Shown here: positions 42,853 through 54,000 of the stretch, one piece after another
How positions within the stretch are numbered: position 1 is the stretch's first letter
Layout of the letters: each line of letters opens with the position of its first letter
DNA from: Candidatus Omnitrophota bacterium
GTDB taxonomy: Bacteria > Hinthialibacterota > Hinthialibacteria > OLB16
Direction: 5' to 3'
Length of the DNA: 64,000 bases
NCBI GenBank assembly: GCA_020632575.1
Contig: JACKFH010000004.1
Location: forward strand, 1-64,000
Position numbers and translations under genes: made by a program
The notes under the pieces: generated by a model
Seen by the model: the letters and a program-made list of their open reading frames with translations, nothing else
Database searches by the model: none
What the model was told of the DNA's origin: nothing

Positions 42853-44748
42853 TTGAAAAATACCGCTCTCATAAAATTGTTTAATCTCCTCTGGCGCTCT
42901 CTCTTTGTCCTGTGTTTTGGATTCCAAGCACAGGCCCAGTGGATGACTCAGGACATCCAGCTGAAACCTGGTTGGAATTCTGTTTTTGTCCAAGTGGAGC
43001 CTGAAGATCGAAATTTGGAGAACCTCCTCGACGGGATCCCGGTTAAAAGCGTTTGGGCCTGGAACAAACGTGTGGACTCTGTCCAGTACCTCACCGATCC
43101 GGAAGATCTCTTACCCGAGAACCCCGAGTGGTTGCACTGGGAGGAGCCGGATTCTCCCTCGAGTTTTACAAACAATCTTCATATTATCCGGGGTGGAAAA
43201 GCATACCTCATCCATCTGGGGGGAGTTCGAAATGTCACCTGGAGAGTCACCGGAATCCCCAACCTCAACCAAATCGATTGGATTCCTGACTCGTTTAATT
43301 TGGTGGGCTTCAGTCTCAATCCCTCCGCCCCGCCACGCTTCGGATCTTTCTTTGCGTTGTCGAACGCTCATGCGGGACAGCCCATATATCGGCTGAATGA
43401 CCAATCAAAGTGGGTCCAAGTCTCAAATCCCACCACCGCGCCCATGCGAAACGGGGAGGCATTCTGGATCTTCACCGATGGACCTTCCACCTTTCAGGGG
43501 CCCCTCGCGGTCGGTTCCCCTTCCGGCCCTAGTCTCGACTTCGGTCGACTCATCAACACTCTCGATTTGAGAATTAAAAATAACGACGTGATTCAAAAAT
43601 CCGTCAACCTCAACCTTTTGCCTTCGGAAGATCCGCCGACAGACCAGGTTTCCGATCTCGCGGGCAATGTGGTTTTGGATTATTTCGGAGCGATTATTCC
43701 AGGGGGATCGAGGACATGGATGGATTTCCCTGGAAACCTCCCTCTTACCTTGGCTCCCGGAGAGGTTGCCCAACTTCGGGTTCAGGTTCGGAGATCGGAG
43801 TTCGCCCCCTATTCGGGAGGAAGTGATTCTTTTCTTTATCAAAACCTGCTCGAGGTGACCGATGGCGGCACACGCATTCTAGTTCCAATAACCAGTGAAG
43901 GTCTGGAGGGTGACGGTGTCGCGACAATTGCGAAGAACCGCCACTCGCTTAAGGAACGTAGCCTGAGAAAGGTCCTCAACAAGACCGCCAAAGGGCTGGC
44001 CCCACAATCGACGAATTCATACGCCGGTCTCTGGGTGGGGACTGTGGCGCTGGATAGCGTGAACATTCCCGCCGACGCTTCGGATCCGAACACCCCTCGC
44101 CCGACCGAGAGAGACTACCAGTTCCGAATCATTGTCCATGTGGACGCGAATGGTCAGGCGCGACTCCTCCAGCAAGTCTTCCTGATGTTCACCGAAGGGA
44201 CGCTGATCGACGATCCAAACGATCCCTCCATTCCACCCAGCAAGATTGTCGATGAACCCGGTCAATACCGCCTGATCACCGATGAGGCTCTTTTGGACCA
44301 GGTGTCGGGATCGATTTTGAGAGATGGAAAGACGGTTGGAAGAAGGTTCAGCTCGACTGCGTTCCCTTTCATCGACCCGATTGACATCGAATCCTCGGGA
44401 GATTTCGGAGTGGCCTCAACCGTTTCCTCAGTGACAATCGTGCTCGATTACGATGACCCGCTCAACCCTTTCAAGCACAAGTATCACCCCGATCACGACA
44501 ACCTGGACCGACGCTTTGAGAACCAACTGGGACCGGGGAATGAATCTTTCACCATTATTCGTGGCATTGAAATGGAGTTCACGGAGGATGATCCGGACGG
44601 TTTCGCCTCAGTGGGACTGGGCGATACCCTGCTGGTTGGATTTTATCGGGAAACAATCGACGGTCTCCATCGGGACGATCTTCATGTCTCGGGAACGTTT
44701 CGGTTGAAGAAGATGTCCAGTGTGGACACATTGAATCAGATTAACTAA
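42853..44748 (+). CDS. Secreted cassette protein 1 (LKPGWNSVFVQVEP type), unknown function
   Basis: A 631-aa product with TTG start and a signal peptide (LFNLLWRSLFVLCFGFQAQAQ). The mature start WMTQDIQLKPGWNSVFVQVEPEDRNLENLL is a pattern I associate with secreted proteins of Verrucomicrobia/Planctomycetes-type bacteria that precede large surface proteins. The rest is beta-rich with Trp-rich loops (WAWNKRVD, WLHWEEPD) and a mid-protein segment NSYAGLWVGTVALDSVNIPA introducing a second domain (about 395-600). No catalytic motif found. First gene of the six-gene cassette. The start is weakly supported (no strong ribosome site), but the signal peptide begins right after it. Confidence 0.7.
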   Translation: MKNTALIKLFNLLWRSLFVLCFGFQAQAQWMTQDIQLKPGWNSVFVQVEPEDRNLENLLDGIPVKSVWAWNKRVDSVQYLTDPEDLLPENPEWLHWEEPDSPSSFTNNLHIIRGGKAYLIHLGGVRNVTWRVTGIPNLNQIDWIPDSFNLVGFSLNPSAPPRFGSFFALSNAHAGQPIYRLNDQSKWVQVSNPTTAPMRNGEAFWIFTDGPSTFQGPLAVGSPSGPSLDFGRLINTLDLRIKNNDVIQKSVNLNLLPSEDPPTDQVSDLAGNVVLDYFGAIIPGGSRTWMDFPGNLPLTLAPGEVAQLRVQVRRSEFAPYSGGSDSFLYQNLLEVTDGGTRILVPITSEGLEGDGVATIAKNRHSLKERSLRKVLNKTAKGLAPQSTNSYAGLWVGTVALDSVNIPADASDPNTPRPTERDYQFRIIVHVDANGQARLLQQVFLMFTEGTLIDDPNDPSIPPSKIVDEPGQYRLITDEALLDQVSGSILRDGKTVGRRFSSTAFPFIDPIDIESSGDFGVASTVSSVTIVLDYDDPLNPFKHKYHPDHDNLDRRFENQLGPGNESFTIIRGIEMEFTEDDPDGFASVGLGDTLLVGFYRETIDGLHRDDLHVSGTFRLKKMSSVDTLNQIN

Positions 44749-44826
44749 GCGTGCTTGTGCAAAGTTGTGCGGCACGGTATTGAATAGATTTTTTCGGTGA
44801 AGATGAATTTGAGGAGCGACTATTTC

Positions 44827-45849
44827 ATGACCAAGCCTTACCGGCTAATACTGACTTTGGCCTCGCTGACTTTGGCAGTCGGCTTGCAGGCTCAGGGATT
44901 GGTTTCCGGTTCGATGAACTATGGCGGAACGGTTGTCGACGCGACCGGCGATCCGCTCCCCGATGGGAATTACGATCTGGCTTTCAGCATCTACAGCCAA
45001 GCCGCGGGAGGCATGCCGGTCTGGGGACCGCAAGAGTTCGATGGACAACCGGGGACAGGTCACCAACCCTTGGTTGCCGTGGTCGGCGGTCGATTCAGTG
45101 TCCTTCTGGGACCAATCGACACCTCGGGCGATCCCCTCTCATCCGCCTTTAACGGAACCTCCACCGGCACCGATTCCCGATACATCGAAGTCATCGTTCA
45201 AGGGACCGCGCTTGCTCCGCGCCAACCGATTTTAGCGACTCCCTATGCTCTGTCCGCGCAGGGAATGATCCCGATCGGCAGCATCATCGCCCATCATTTG
45301 GATCTCTCCTCGGCCGCCGATCTGGCCAGGATCACCTCCTCGGGATTCGCGTTGTGCAATGGAACGACGGCCGCGAGCCAGGGGGTTGCGGATCCTGTGA
45401 TCACCGGCGCTCTCCCGAATTTGAATGTTGGCGATGGAATCGGGCGCTTTTTGAGAGGGACCACGGGCACAACCGGAGCCGAACAAGACGATCAGATTCA
45501 AGGGCACTTTCATGCTCTTCCGAATCATACGCACACGGCTTCTTCTCCCCCGCACAACCACACGATGACTCAAACCGATCACATCCATGAAATCACCACC
45601 GGTGAAGGTTCGGCCGGATCTCGAAATCGTGCGGCCGATGCTGACAGTTCCTCGACTCCACAGGAAGCGAGCACGAATGGGGAGAGCGCGAGTGTCACGA
45701 TTAATTCGAGCGCGGTCACCATCAACAACACCGACTCTGCTACCGTGAGCATTCAAGATCCAACCACCGGGAGTCATGGAACGGTCAGAGTCGGGGACGA
45801 GACTCGTCCCAAATCGATGATGGTGGTCTGGATTATGCGGGTCCGTTGA
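44827..45849 (+). CDS. Tail-collar/tail-fibre-like secreted protein, paralogue 1
   Basis: A 340-aa product; ATG 44827 has GAGGAG 10 bases upstream and begins a signal peptide (MTKPYRLILTLASLTLAVG, cleaved near LQAQG). Residues about 20-145 are the domain found at the start of many bacterial tail-fibre-like surface proteins (GLVSGSMNYGGTVVDATGDP, PRQPILATPYALSAQG). From about 147 a phage-tail-collar-like part follows: GSIIAHH, GFALCNGTT, LPNLNVGDGIGRFLRGTTG, then HxH motifs (GHFH, HTH, HNH, HIH) and the terminal ETRPKSMMVVWIMRVR. In phage fibres HxH sites hold metal inside a trimer. One of three equal-length copies. Confidence 0.82.
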   Translation: MTKPYRLILTLASLTLAVGLQAQGLVSGSMNYGGTVVDATGDPLPDGNYDLAFSIYSQAAGGMPVWGPQEFDGQPGTGHQPLVAVVGGRFSVLLGPIDTSGDPLSSAFNGTSTGTDSRYIEVIVQGTALAPRQPILATPYALSAQGMIPIGSIIAHHLDLSSAADLARITSSGFALCNGTTAASQGVADPVITGALPNLNVGDGIGRFLRGTTGTTGAEQDDQIQGHFHALPNHTHTASSPPHNHTMTQTDHIHEITTGEGSAGSRNRAADADSSSTPQEASTNGESASVTINSSAVTINNTDSATVSIQDPTTGSHGTVRVGDETRPKSMMVVWIMRVR

Positions 45850-45898
45850 GTCGGACGTCGCTCAAGTTATGTTGAAAGGAAGATTTACGGAAGATCAA

Positions 45899-46921
45899 AT
45901 GCGGATTCTCACGCGGCTTGCCCTCAGCGTTGTGGTCCTTACGGTGGCCGTGGAGCTTCACGCTCAAGGTTTGATTCCAAGCACGATCAATTACCAAGGC
46001 TCCCTCTTGGATTCAGCGGGGAATCCTGTTGCCGACGCAACTTATGATGTGGAGTTTAGAATCTACGCCCAACCAACTGGAGGGACTGAGATTTGGGGAC
46101 CGATGGAATTCGATGGAGTCGGTGGAACAGGCCACGACGCTAAGGTCGCCACGATCAATGGAAGATACAACGTAATTTTGGGGCCGGTTGACACAACGAG
46201 TCGTCAGATCTCGGATATTTTCGATGGGACCTCGTCGAGCAACGACACTCGGTATGTTCAGGTGACTTATGAGGGAACTGTCATTCTCCCAAGGCAACGG
46301 ATACTCTCGGCGCCTTACGCCTTGGCTACTCTCGGGATGGTCCCGATCGGAAGCATCATCGCGCATCACGCGGACTTGAGTGGGGCGGCGGGACTGACCG
46401 CGCTTAGAAACTCGGGATTCGCTCTTTGTGACGGAACCACAGCCGCAAGCCAGGGGGTCGAAAATCCAATCATCACTGGCGCTCTCCCCAATCTGAATGT
46501 GGGCAACGGAACCGGACGCTTCTTGCGGGGCACGACCGGGACAACCGGCGCTCTCCAGGACGACCAATTCCAGGGACACCACCATTCCAGTCCGGCCCAC
46601 GGTCACACAACCTCCGCGGAACCGCATACCCATACTTGGAGTCAAAGCAGCCACCGACACAGTATCACCACGGGTGAAGGGGATGGGGACCCCAGAAACA
46701 AGGTCGCGGATGGGGACAAGAATGGAAAACCGGATCATACGGCGGAAACCGAGGGCGCGCAGGCGAATATCAGCATCAATAACACGGCGGTTTCGATAAC
46801 GGTCCAGCCCGCCTCCGTCAATGTGGGCGACCCGATTCAAGGTAACAATGGTTCCTTGGGAGTCGGTAATGAAACCCGACCGAAATCGACGACGATCCTT
46901 TGGATCATGCGAGTCCGCTAG
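45899..46921 (+). CDS. Tail-collar/tail-fibre-like secreted protein, paralogue 2
   Basis: A 340-aa product with the same plan as its neighbours. The signal peptide is MRILTRLALSVVVLTVAVEL. The N-terminal domain begins QGLIPSTINYQGSLLDSAGN. The collar-like part has GFALCDGTTAASQG, NGTGRFLRGTTG, the motif series GHHH, HGH, HTH, HRH at similar spacing, and ends NETRPKSTTILWIMRVR. ATG 45899 gives exactly the same length as paralogues 1 and 3; the earlier in-frame ATG (45869) would add 10 residues. It lies 49 bases behind paralogue 1. Confidence 0.82.
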   Translation: MRILTRLALSVVVLTVAVELHAQGLIPSTINYQGSLLDSAGNPVADATYDVEFRIYAQPTGGTEIWGPMEFDGVGGTGHDAKVATINGRYNVILGPVDTTSRQISDIFDGTSSSNDTRYVQVTYEGTVILPRQRILSAPYALATLGMVPIGSIIAHHADLSGAAGLTALRNSGFALCDGTTAASQGVENPIITGALPNLNVGNGTGRFLRGTTGTTGALQDDQFQGHHHSSPAHGHTTSAEPHTHTWSQSSHRHSITTGEGDGDPRNKVADGDKNGKPDHTAETEGAQANISINNTAVSITVQPASVNVGDPIQGNNGSLGVGNETRPKSTTILWIMRVR

Positions 46922-46969
46922 GGGCTAATGGAAAGAGATTTTCAGGAAAGGAAACCAAGAGAGGGTCAG

Positions 46970-47992
46970 ATGCGAATTACTATCCAGTCCATTATTCTTG
47001 TCGCCCTGCTAGGCGCGCCGTCGATCGTTCATTCGCAAGGGCTCGTCCCGGAATCGATCAACTACCAAGGCGTTCTAGTTGATGCCTTGGGGAACCCTCT
47101 GCCTGATGGGAATTACGAGATCAATTTTACGATCTACAACCAGGCGACACTTGGAACCGCTGTTTGGGGCCCCATCGAATTCGATGGAGGGTCGACCAAC
47201 GGACACCGCCCCCAAGTTCCGGTTGTCGATGGAAAGTACAATGTCACTCTGGGCCCCGAGGACACTTCCGGAAGATCGATCGTCACCGCCTTCAATGGGA
47301 CCACCGGGGAGAATGATTTGCGATTCCTCGAGATCGCCATCGAAGGGACGACCCTCGCGCCCCGTCAACAACTCACCTCGACACCTTTCGCCTACTCGGC
47401 CCAGGGGATGGTCCCGATCGGCTCAATACTGGCTCATCACACCAACATGCCCGGAGCGGCCAGCATCGCCGCGTTGAAGGAAATGGGCTTTGCGTTATGC
47501 AATGGAACCACCGCCGCGTCTCAAGGGATTACCGACGCGGTCATCACAGGGATCCTCCCCGACCTCAATGTGGGAGACGGAACGGGGCGATTCTTACGGG
47601 GATCGACTGGGACAACAGGCGTCCTGCAAGAGGACCAGATTCAAGGACACCATCACTCGGCCTCCAATCATACTCACGCGGTCACGGCCGCCAACCACGG
47701 TCATTCGATAACCCAATTCAATCACTCGCATGACATCACCACAAGACGAGGGGACACGGGTGACCGCACCGCCACGGAGGATGGAGAGACAGGGGGTGGG
47801 ACCCACACGGCGTACACCAACTACGCGAACCTCAATATTACGAGTATTTCGAATCAAACCATCTCGGTCTCAATTCAAAACCAGGCGGTCGCTGTTGGCG
47901 ATCCGACCCAAGGCGCCCACGGGGCAGCCAGAGTCGGAACGGAAACCCGTCCCAAATCTATGACCGTCGCTTGGATCATTCGAGTTCGCTAA
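46970..47992 (+). CDS. Tail-collar/tail-fibre-like secreted protein, paralogue 3
   Basis: A 340-aa product. The signal peptide is MRITIQSIILVALLGAPSIV, followed by HSQGLVPESINYQGVLVDAL. The collar part has GFALCNGTTAASQG, GDGTGRFLRGSTG, GHHH, HTH, HGH, HSH, and ends TETRPKSMTVAWIIRVR. Conserved in all three: length, the DxxxRxLEIxxxGTxLxPRQ segment, the LPNLNVG/GRFLRG turn and the HxH ladder. The loop after the ladder is variable in all three copies, as expected for an exposed or interaction-determining tip. Confidence 0.82.
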   Translation: MRITIQSIILVALLGAPSIVHSQGLVPESINYQGVLVDALGNPLPDGNYEINFTIYNQATLGTAVWGPIEFDGGSTNGHRPQVPVVDGKYNVTLGPEDTSGRSIVTAFNGTTGENDLRFLEIAIEGTTLAPRQQLTSTPFAYSAQGMVPIGSILAHHTNMPGAASIAALKEMGFALCNGTTAASQGITDAVITGILPDLNVGDGTGRFLRGSTGTTGVLQEDQIQGHHHSASNHTHAVTAANHGHSITQFNHSHDITTRRGDTGDRTATEDGETGGGTHTAYTNYANLNITSISNQTISVSIQNQAVAVGDPTQGAHGAARVGTETRPKSMTVAWIIRVR

Positions 47993-48009
47993 GGATTGTT
48001 TGGAAAAGC

Positions 48010-51000
48010 ATGATGAGAAATCGATCGAAACAAAGAGAATGGAGCATGCGCCCGATCCAGGGCGTAATCCCGCCTCTCGTCCTCCTGCTGCTTTCATTAG
48101 GCATGTTCTCGATCGAGATGCAGGCGCAAGGCATCCCCAACGGGTCTCAGCAAGTCGCCGATTACCAGAATATTCTGTATACACAAGATCCGGCTTCAAT
48201 CCCCGACACCAGCAGCTATGAGCGGGAATCGACCGCATTCTTCAATGGACATGTCGGAGACGTTACCGGGGATGTTTCCGGATTGGGTGTGGTCAATCTT
48301 CGAGAATCCGGATTCGGTCAACCGGTTCAGGGCGGACTGATCGTTCCTCCCGATTTCGATGTGGGCCAGGAAATTCCACCTCTCATTGCCAATGTCAGTT
48401 TGACTCAAACTCCCATTATCGATCCCCCGGCGAAGGCTTTTTGGATACCTCACGCTCAAAAACTCTTCGCCAATGAGGCCGGTTTTGTGACGATCACCTG
48501 GAAGAATTCAGGCGGCGTACCGCTGACTCCTCAAACCTACCTTATTTCGCCGGAGCCTTTCAAAGAGCCGAAGAAGATTTATCACACCGAAAACTCCACC
48601 GGCGGCGCCACCGGCGCCCCAAACATCAACCTCTCGGCAATCGACGATGTCGTGATCCATTACAACTCCAAATTCTTCGCGCCCGCCGATCCGATGATGC
48701 CACAAACGGCGCCTTTTTCCTTCATTCCCAACACCATGATGTTGCGCGCGAAGGCGGGAACGACTGGATTCGTCCTACTGGAATACAATAACGTGCCTAA
48801 TCCTTTGGTTCCCTCGGACTTCGTCGGCATTGAAATTGTCGATGTCCGAAATTACCAACCGGATTTTAACATCGACGTGATCGTTTCGGAGAAACTCGCG
48901 CCTGCTGTGCCTCCATCGGCATCGGTTGAATTGGTCACCCCAATGGTCACCAACGGACTTCTCACCACGGATCCCGTAGCCGACCCGGCCCACGTCTTTC
49001 AGAGCAGTACGCCTGGAGCGGTGGAGGGGGACATTTGGTCCGTTCGCGAAACCGCACCCGGAGACTATTCGCAAGTTGAAGTTTTCTGGATGGAAACCGT
49101 CACTGTTATCCCACCCAGCGACAGTGTCATTTGGCCTTACGAAATGGACCGATACTCGGCCTCTCTTCCGGTTGCGGCCTCCGAAATCGCCCAACTCTAT
49201 GTCCGAGGGGATGCCCAAGGTGAGATCGGTCCCTCGGTCGATATCCCCTCGGGTTTGAATCTCAACCCCCAATTGAACGATTGGCAAGATCCTCCGGGGC
49301 ATGCCTCTCTCGATCAGGGGACCGAGACGACGTTCTCAACCTCGGGTCCGGGATGGTCGCTCTTGAGATATAACCTTGGCAGTCCGCCGGGCTCGGAGGA
49401 TGTTGTTTTTGAACTCATTCATTCCGTCGAGCACGATGACTCGTCCATTTTTAACCTAACTCCGATGAATTGGGACATCGGGGTTGAGGTCGCAGATCCC
49501 GACCACGCGACGAGCGAACTCTCGCTTCGAGGCGGGTACATCCATGAGGAAGAGGGAGACCGGTACGATCCTGAAATCTACGAGGAGGCCCGCCAGCAGA
49601 TCTTCGCGGTCAATACTGGGACACTCGAGGTGTGGTGGTCCAATGTCAGTCAGGGGGTCCAATGGCCCTCCAAGGTGGTCCGATACAACAACGTATGGCC
49701 GGCTACAACCGAGGAGATCGTCATCGCGAGCGCCTCGGGCACAGGCGATTTGACCGGTTCCGATCGGAACAATGTACAACTCTATTTTCAGAACGATCCG
49801 GATCAGCCCGGGTTCAACCCGAACGATGAGCATGCTCAATTGCTCCCCTTCGCGGGGGGTGTCGCGGCGTTCCCGCTCAGGAACGACTTGGGAAGCGCGC
49901 AGACCTCGCTCCCCTATGTCCTGACAAAATATCAGGACCTTTCCAGTATCTGGCATTACCGTGTGTTTTCAATCGAAGCCGAACAGGCGCCTTATTTCTT
50001 CGAATATGACACGACCGCTGGCCTTCTTCTCCAACCACCGTTTCCTCTCAATCTCATGGGAGCCTCCCAGGATACGAGCGATGTCGACACAAATCCCGCC
50101 ACAACGCACTCCTTCCAGGATCGCAAATTCAATATTTGGGCAATGGCGGGACCGGATAGTCCGAGCGATCCCACGCCCGAGGTCGACATTAAGTTCTGGT
50201 ACCAACCCATTGACGACTTCTATATCCCAACCGGAAGTCCGACCAATGAGGCCGGCGATGTACCCTTCCTGGGGTCTTTGGTGTCTCCGGCAACCGATCC
50301 GGTTACGGTGACTTACCGAGTGGAGTGGCCGGAGGATGTCCCCGAAATGAGGGTGGGAGAGACTCTCTATAAACCGAAGTTCGGCTTGCCCGACATTTCC
50401 TTACCCTGCAGTGTGGGGATCATCTATCAACAGGCAACGCGACTCGATCCCAGCAAAATCAGCGTCCAAACGATCGATCCCACCAAAGCGCATTCCGTTG
50501 ACCTCGAAGAGCTTTCGGGCGACATGAATGTGGAACCCCTGGGTGGTGATGTCGCGTTTCCGGATCTTCCACCGCACCTCGCAAGTCGGTTGAGATACAA
50601 CCCGATCCAAGAGGAACTCACCTTCTTCGGATTGTATGTGGACCAGGATTTGGGCGAAGACTACTTCCTGCCCAATGTGTTCTCGGACAGCGAAGCCCAG
50701 ATCATGAAAGACCTGGAAGGCGCGGATCAGGCCTTTCGGGATGCGATCGACGAGCTTCAAATGATCGCGGCCGACGATCTGGTGTTTTCGGAGACCGAAA
50801 CGGAATTGGACCGTCTAGCTCTCTCGGCGGGTGTGGCGACCGGGGATGGCTATGTGGTCCTAGCGATGCAAAACAGCGAGACAGTTTGCGATCCGGCTTT
50901 ACCCATCAGCCTTGAAATCATTCGTGTGACCTGCCCGCTCGCGGAAGGACAGATTGCCGTCATTCCCGCCAGCTGTGTGTTCGACGAAAAACTGACCTTG

Positions 51001-54000
51001 AAACACACCAACGATCTTGCGGGGCAAACCGACGACTATGTCTTCGAATGGGCCACACAACCCGCGGTGGGAGGGCTCATCCCGGATAGGCCCACTGGTC
51101 AAGGCGGCGACGGATGGGTTTCCTATCCTGGAGGTACCGGAGAAGGGGTGACCTTCATCACCATCGAGGGCCCCGGACTCTTTACGCTAAGCGACAATTG
51201 GTTTTCGATGCGATATCGGCCGGCCAGCGCTTCCGATGTGGTCTGCGCGACCAACGATACTTGGAGCAGGTGGACACAGCCGCAGCTTGCCGAGGGCTGG
51301 GTGAAGCGGGTGCTCGCCGGAATCAATCCCTTCGATCAAAGGTTTGAGGATCTGTCCGATCCCACACGCACGATCAACACCCAGGTCAACATGATTTCAC
51401 AGGCGGGACCTCGATGGGAAGGTTCGGTTGCTTTGAACTGCGACAGTGTGGACGACTTCGGGTTGATCGAGATCTACGAAACGGTTTATCAGAGAGCGGT
51501 CGACTTGAGCATTGGCGCGCCCATTCCAGTGGATTACCCGCCCGCGAACGATGCCTTGCTCTTGGTCTCGAGTAAACTCGCCGATCTGTATGGGCTCTTG
51601 GGGAATGAGGCCTTCGCCGACGCCAGCGACCCGACGATCTCGTTCGGGATCAGCAGCGACGAGACTTTTCTTCAAGCGGTGACTTCGGTTCATGCCTTTG
51701 AAAATATGACCAGTTCCCTCACCGAAGAGGAACTGGCGCTCCTGCGAGGTCGGGACGATCGGTTGGCTCCGCCAGTCACGACTCCCCCGGTGTATAACCG
51801 TTTGGTCTGGAACTTCAGTCGCGACCTGGGCGAGGTGGCCTACGCTCTCAATTACGATATCCAAGATACGAACGGAAACGCGGATGGAGAGTTTTCGGAA
51901 ACGGACGCAAGGCTTACTTATCCCCAAGGGCATGGCGACGCTTGGGGGCATTATCTGACAGCGATTACGAACTACTACCGTCTCTTGCAAGACGACAATT
52001 TCACTTGGGATCCCAGAGCCGAGGCGATCCTGATCGGAGGCGCCCCCGTTACCGTCGACTTCATCGACGAACAAAAATTCATCCGAGCCGCCGCGGCAAG
52101 AGCGAGAACCGGCGCGCAAATCGTCGGCCTAACGCACCGCCAGTTCTACAGTGAGGATCCCGCCGAACAGTGGAAGGGGTACAAAGACAGCAATCCCGAT
52201 CGTGGGTGGGGGCTCGCCGAATGGGGGAGTCGAGTGGGGCAAGCCGCGCTCTTCGATTGGGTGGTCGGCAACGCCATGCTCCCGGAGGCGGAAGAGGGAG
52301 CGCCCATCGATATCACCAAGATCGACCGCCAATCGGCAACCGATCTCCGGGTTCTCTCCTCCCAGGGCGCGGTGGTCCAGGAGGAAGTCGATAAGGCTGA
52401 TGTCGGACTCAACCCGCTTGGGTTGGCTCGAAACGTGATGCCGTTTGACATCGACCCCAGTCTAATCGATGAGGGGATGACCCATTTCGAGCAGATCTAC
52501 GAACGAGCGATTGTCGCGCTTTCCAATGCCGCGACCGTATTCAATTTCGCCAATGAGACCACGCAACAATTGCGCAAACAGGCGGACAGCCTCGACGAGT
52601 ACAAGCGTGTCGTCAAAGACGGCGAGACCGACTTCCGCAACCGGTTGATTGAGACTTTTGGAACTCCCTACGCGGATGACATTGGTCCCGCCGGAACTTA
52701 CCCCACGGGGTATCGGGGTCCCGACATCTACCACTACGACTATGTGGAACCTTCGGAACTTCGGGACGAATTCTTGGGACAATCCTTCGATGTTCCCGTA
52801 ACGGAGTTCCTGGTGAACTTCACGGATTCCGCCTTTTCCATCGACAACCCGGACAACACGCTCAATGTGCTGATCAATGACGCATCCAATGAGGATGGTA
52901 TCGACGCCGCAACGAACGTGGAGTATTTCGAACGGACGGTGGAATACAATGTCTCCACAGACGGTTTGGGCCTGGTTAAGCCGGAGGGTTGGGGGCGCCG
53001 CCGTGTGACCGGGCGGCTTCAGGAAACACGATCGGATCTTCTTCAGCTCTATGCCGAGTATCGGATGGCATTGAGCGATTACACCGGGATCATTGACGAG
53101 ATCATCGACACCGCCGATTTGATTGAGGAGCGGTTTGGAATTCGCGCCGACCAAATCGACCTCATGGAGTCCACCGCGAACACCATCGCCACGATGGACG
53201 TGCTGATTGGCTCGATGCAATTGACCCAATTCGCCCTGGAGGCCTCCAAGGACACGGCCAAGGAAATAGCCAATGCCATTGCCGAAGCGCTCCCCAAATC
53301 CTCTGGAACATCGAACGACGTCACTTCCGCCGGTCGAGGCGCCACCAAGGCGGCCGCTGCTAGCACCGGCGCCAATATCGACGGATACATCGGTCTTGCG
53401 ATGGGCGTGGAACTGGCCGCGGAATTTACCAAGACTCAGACCGAACTTTGGAACAACATCGAAATCGCGGAGCTCGACGCGGAACTTGAGGCTCGAGAGA
53501 ATTTACTCGAACTGCAGAATTTGGTTCGTAACGAGGAGACCCTACGTTTTGATCTCTTCGGTCGATTGGAATCGCTTCAACAGGCGGGAAACGCCTACTT
53601 GGCGACCCTAGACGAAGGGTTGCGAACACTGGACTCCTTTCATCGTTTCCGCACCGAAACCGCCGCGGATATCCAGGAGTCCCGCTATAAGGACATGGCC
53701 TTCCGTGTCTTCCGCGACGATCTCATCCAGAAGTATCGGGGACAATTCGATTTGGCTGCGCGTTACGCCTATCTCGCGGCGCGCGCCTACGATTTCGAAA
53801 CCAACCTCCTCGAAACCGACAGCCGGGGACCCGGGCAGAATTTCCTGACCGACATTGTGCGCAGTCGAGCCATTGGCATTGTCCAAGACAACGACGGCGA
53901 CGGGATCTTCAATCCGGAGACCGCCCAAGAGTTCGGCGACCCCGGCTTGTCCGACATCCTGGCCCGGATGAATCTGAATTGGAATCTCAATCTGAAGGGG

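Noticed and set aside
44827..47992. Prophage tail region
   Set aside because: The collar-like proteins have signal peptides and no terminase, capsid, portal, tail tube or integrase gene is present, so a cellular secreted function fits better.
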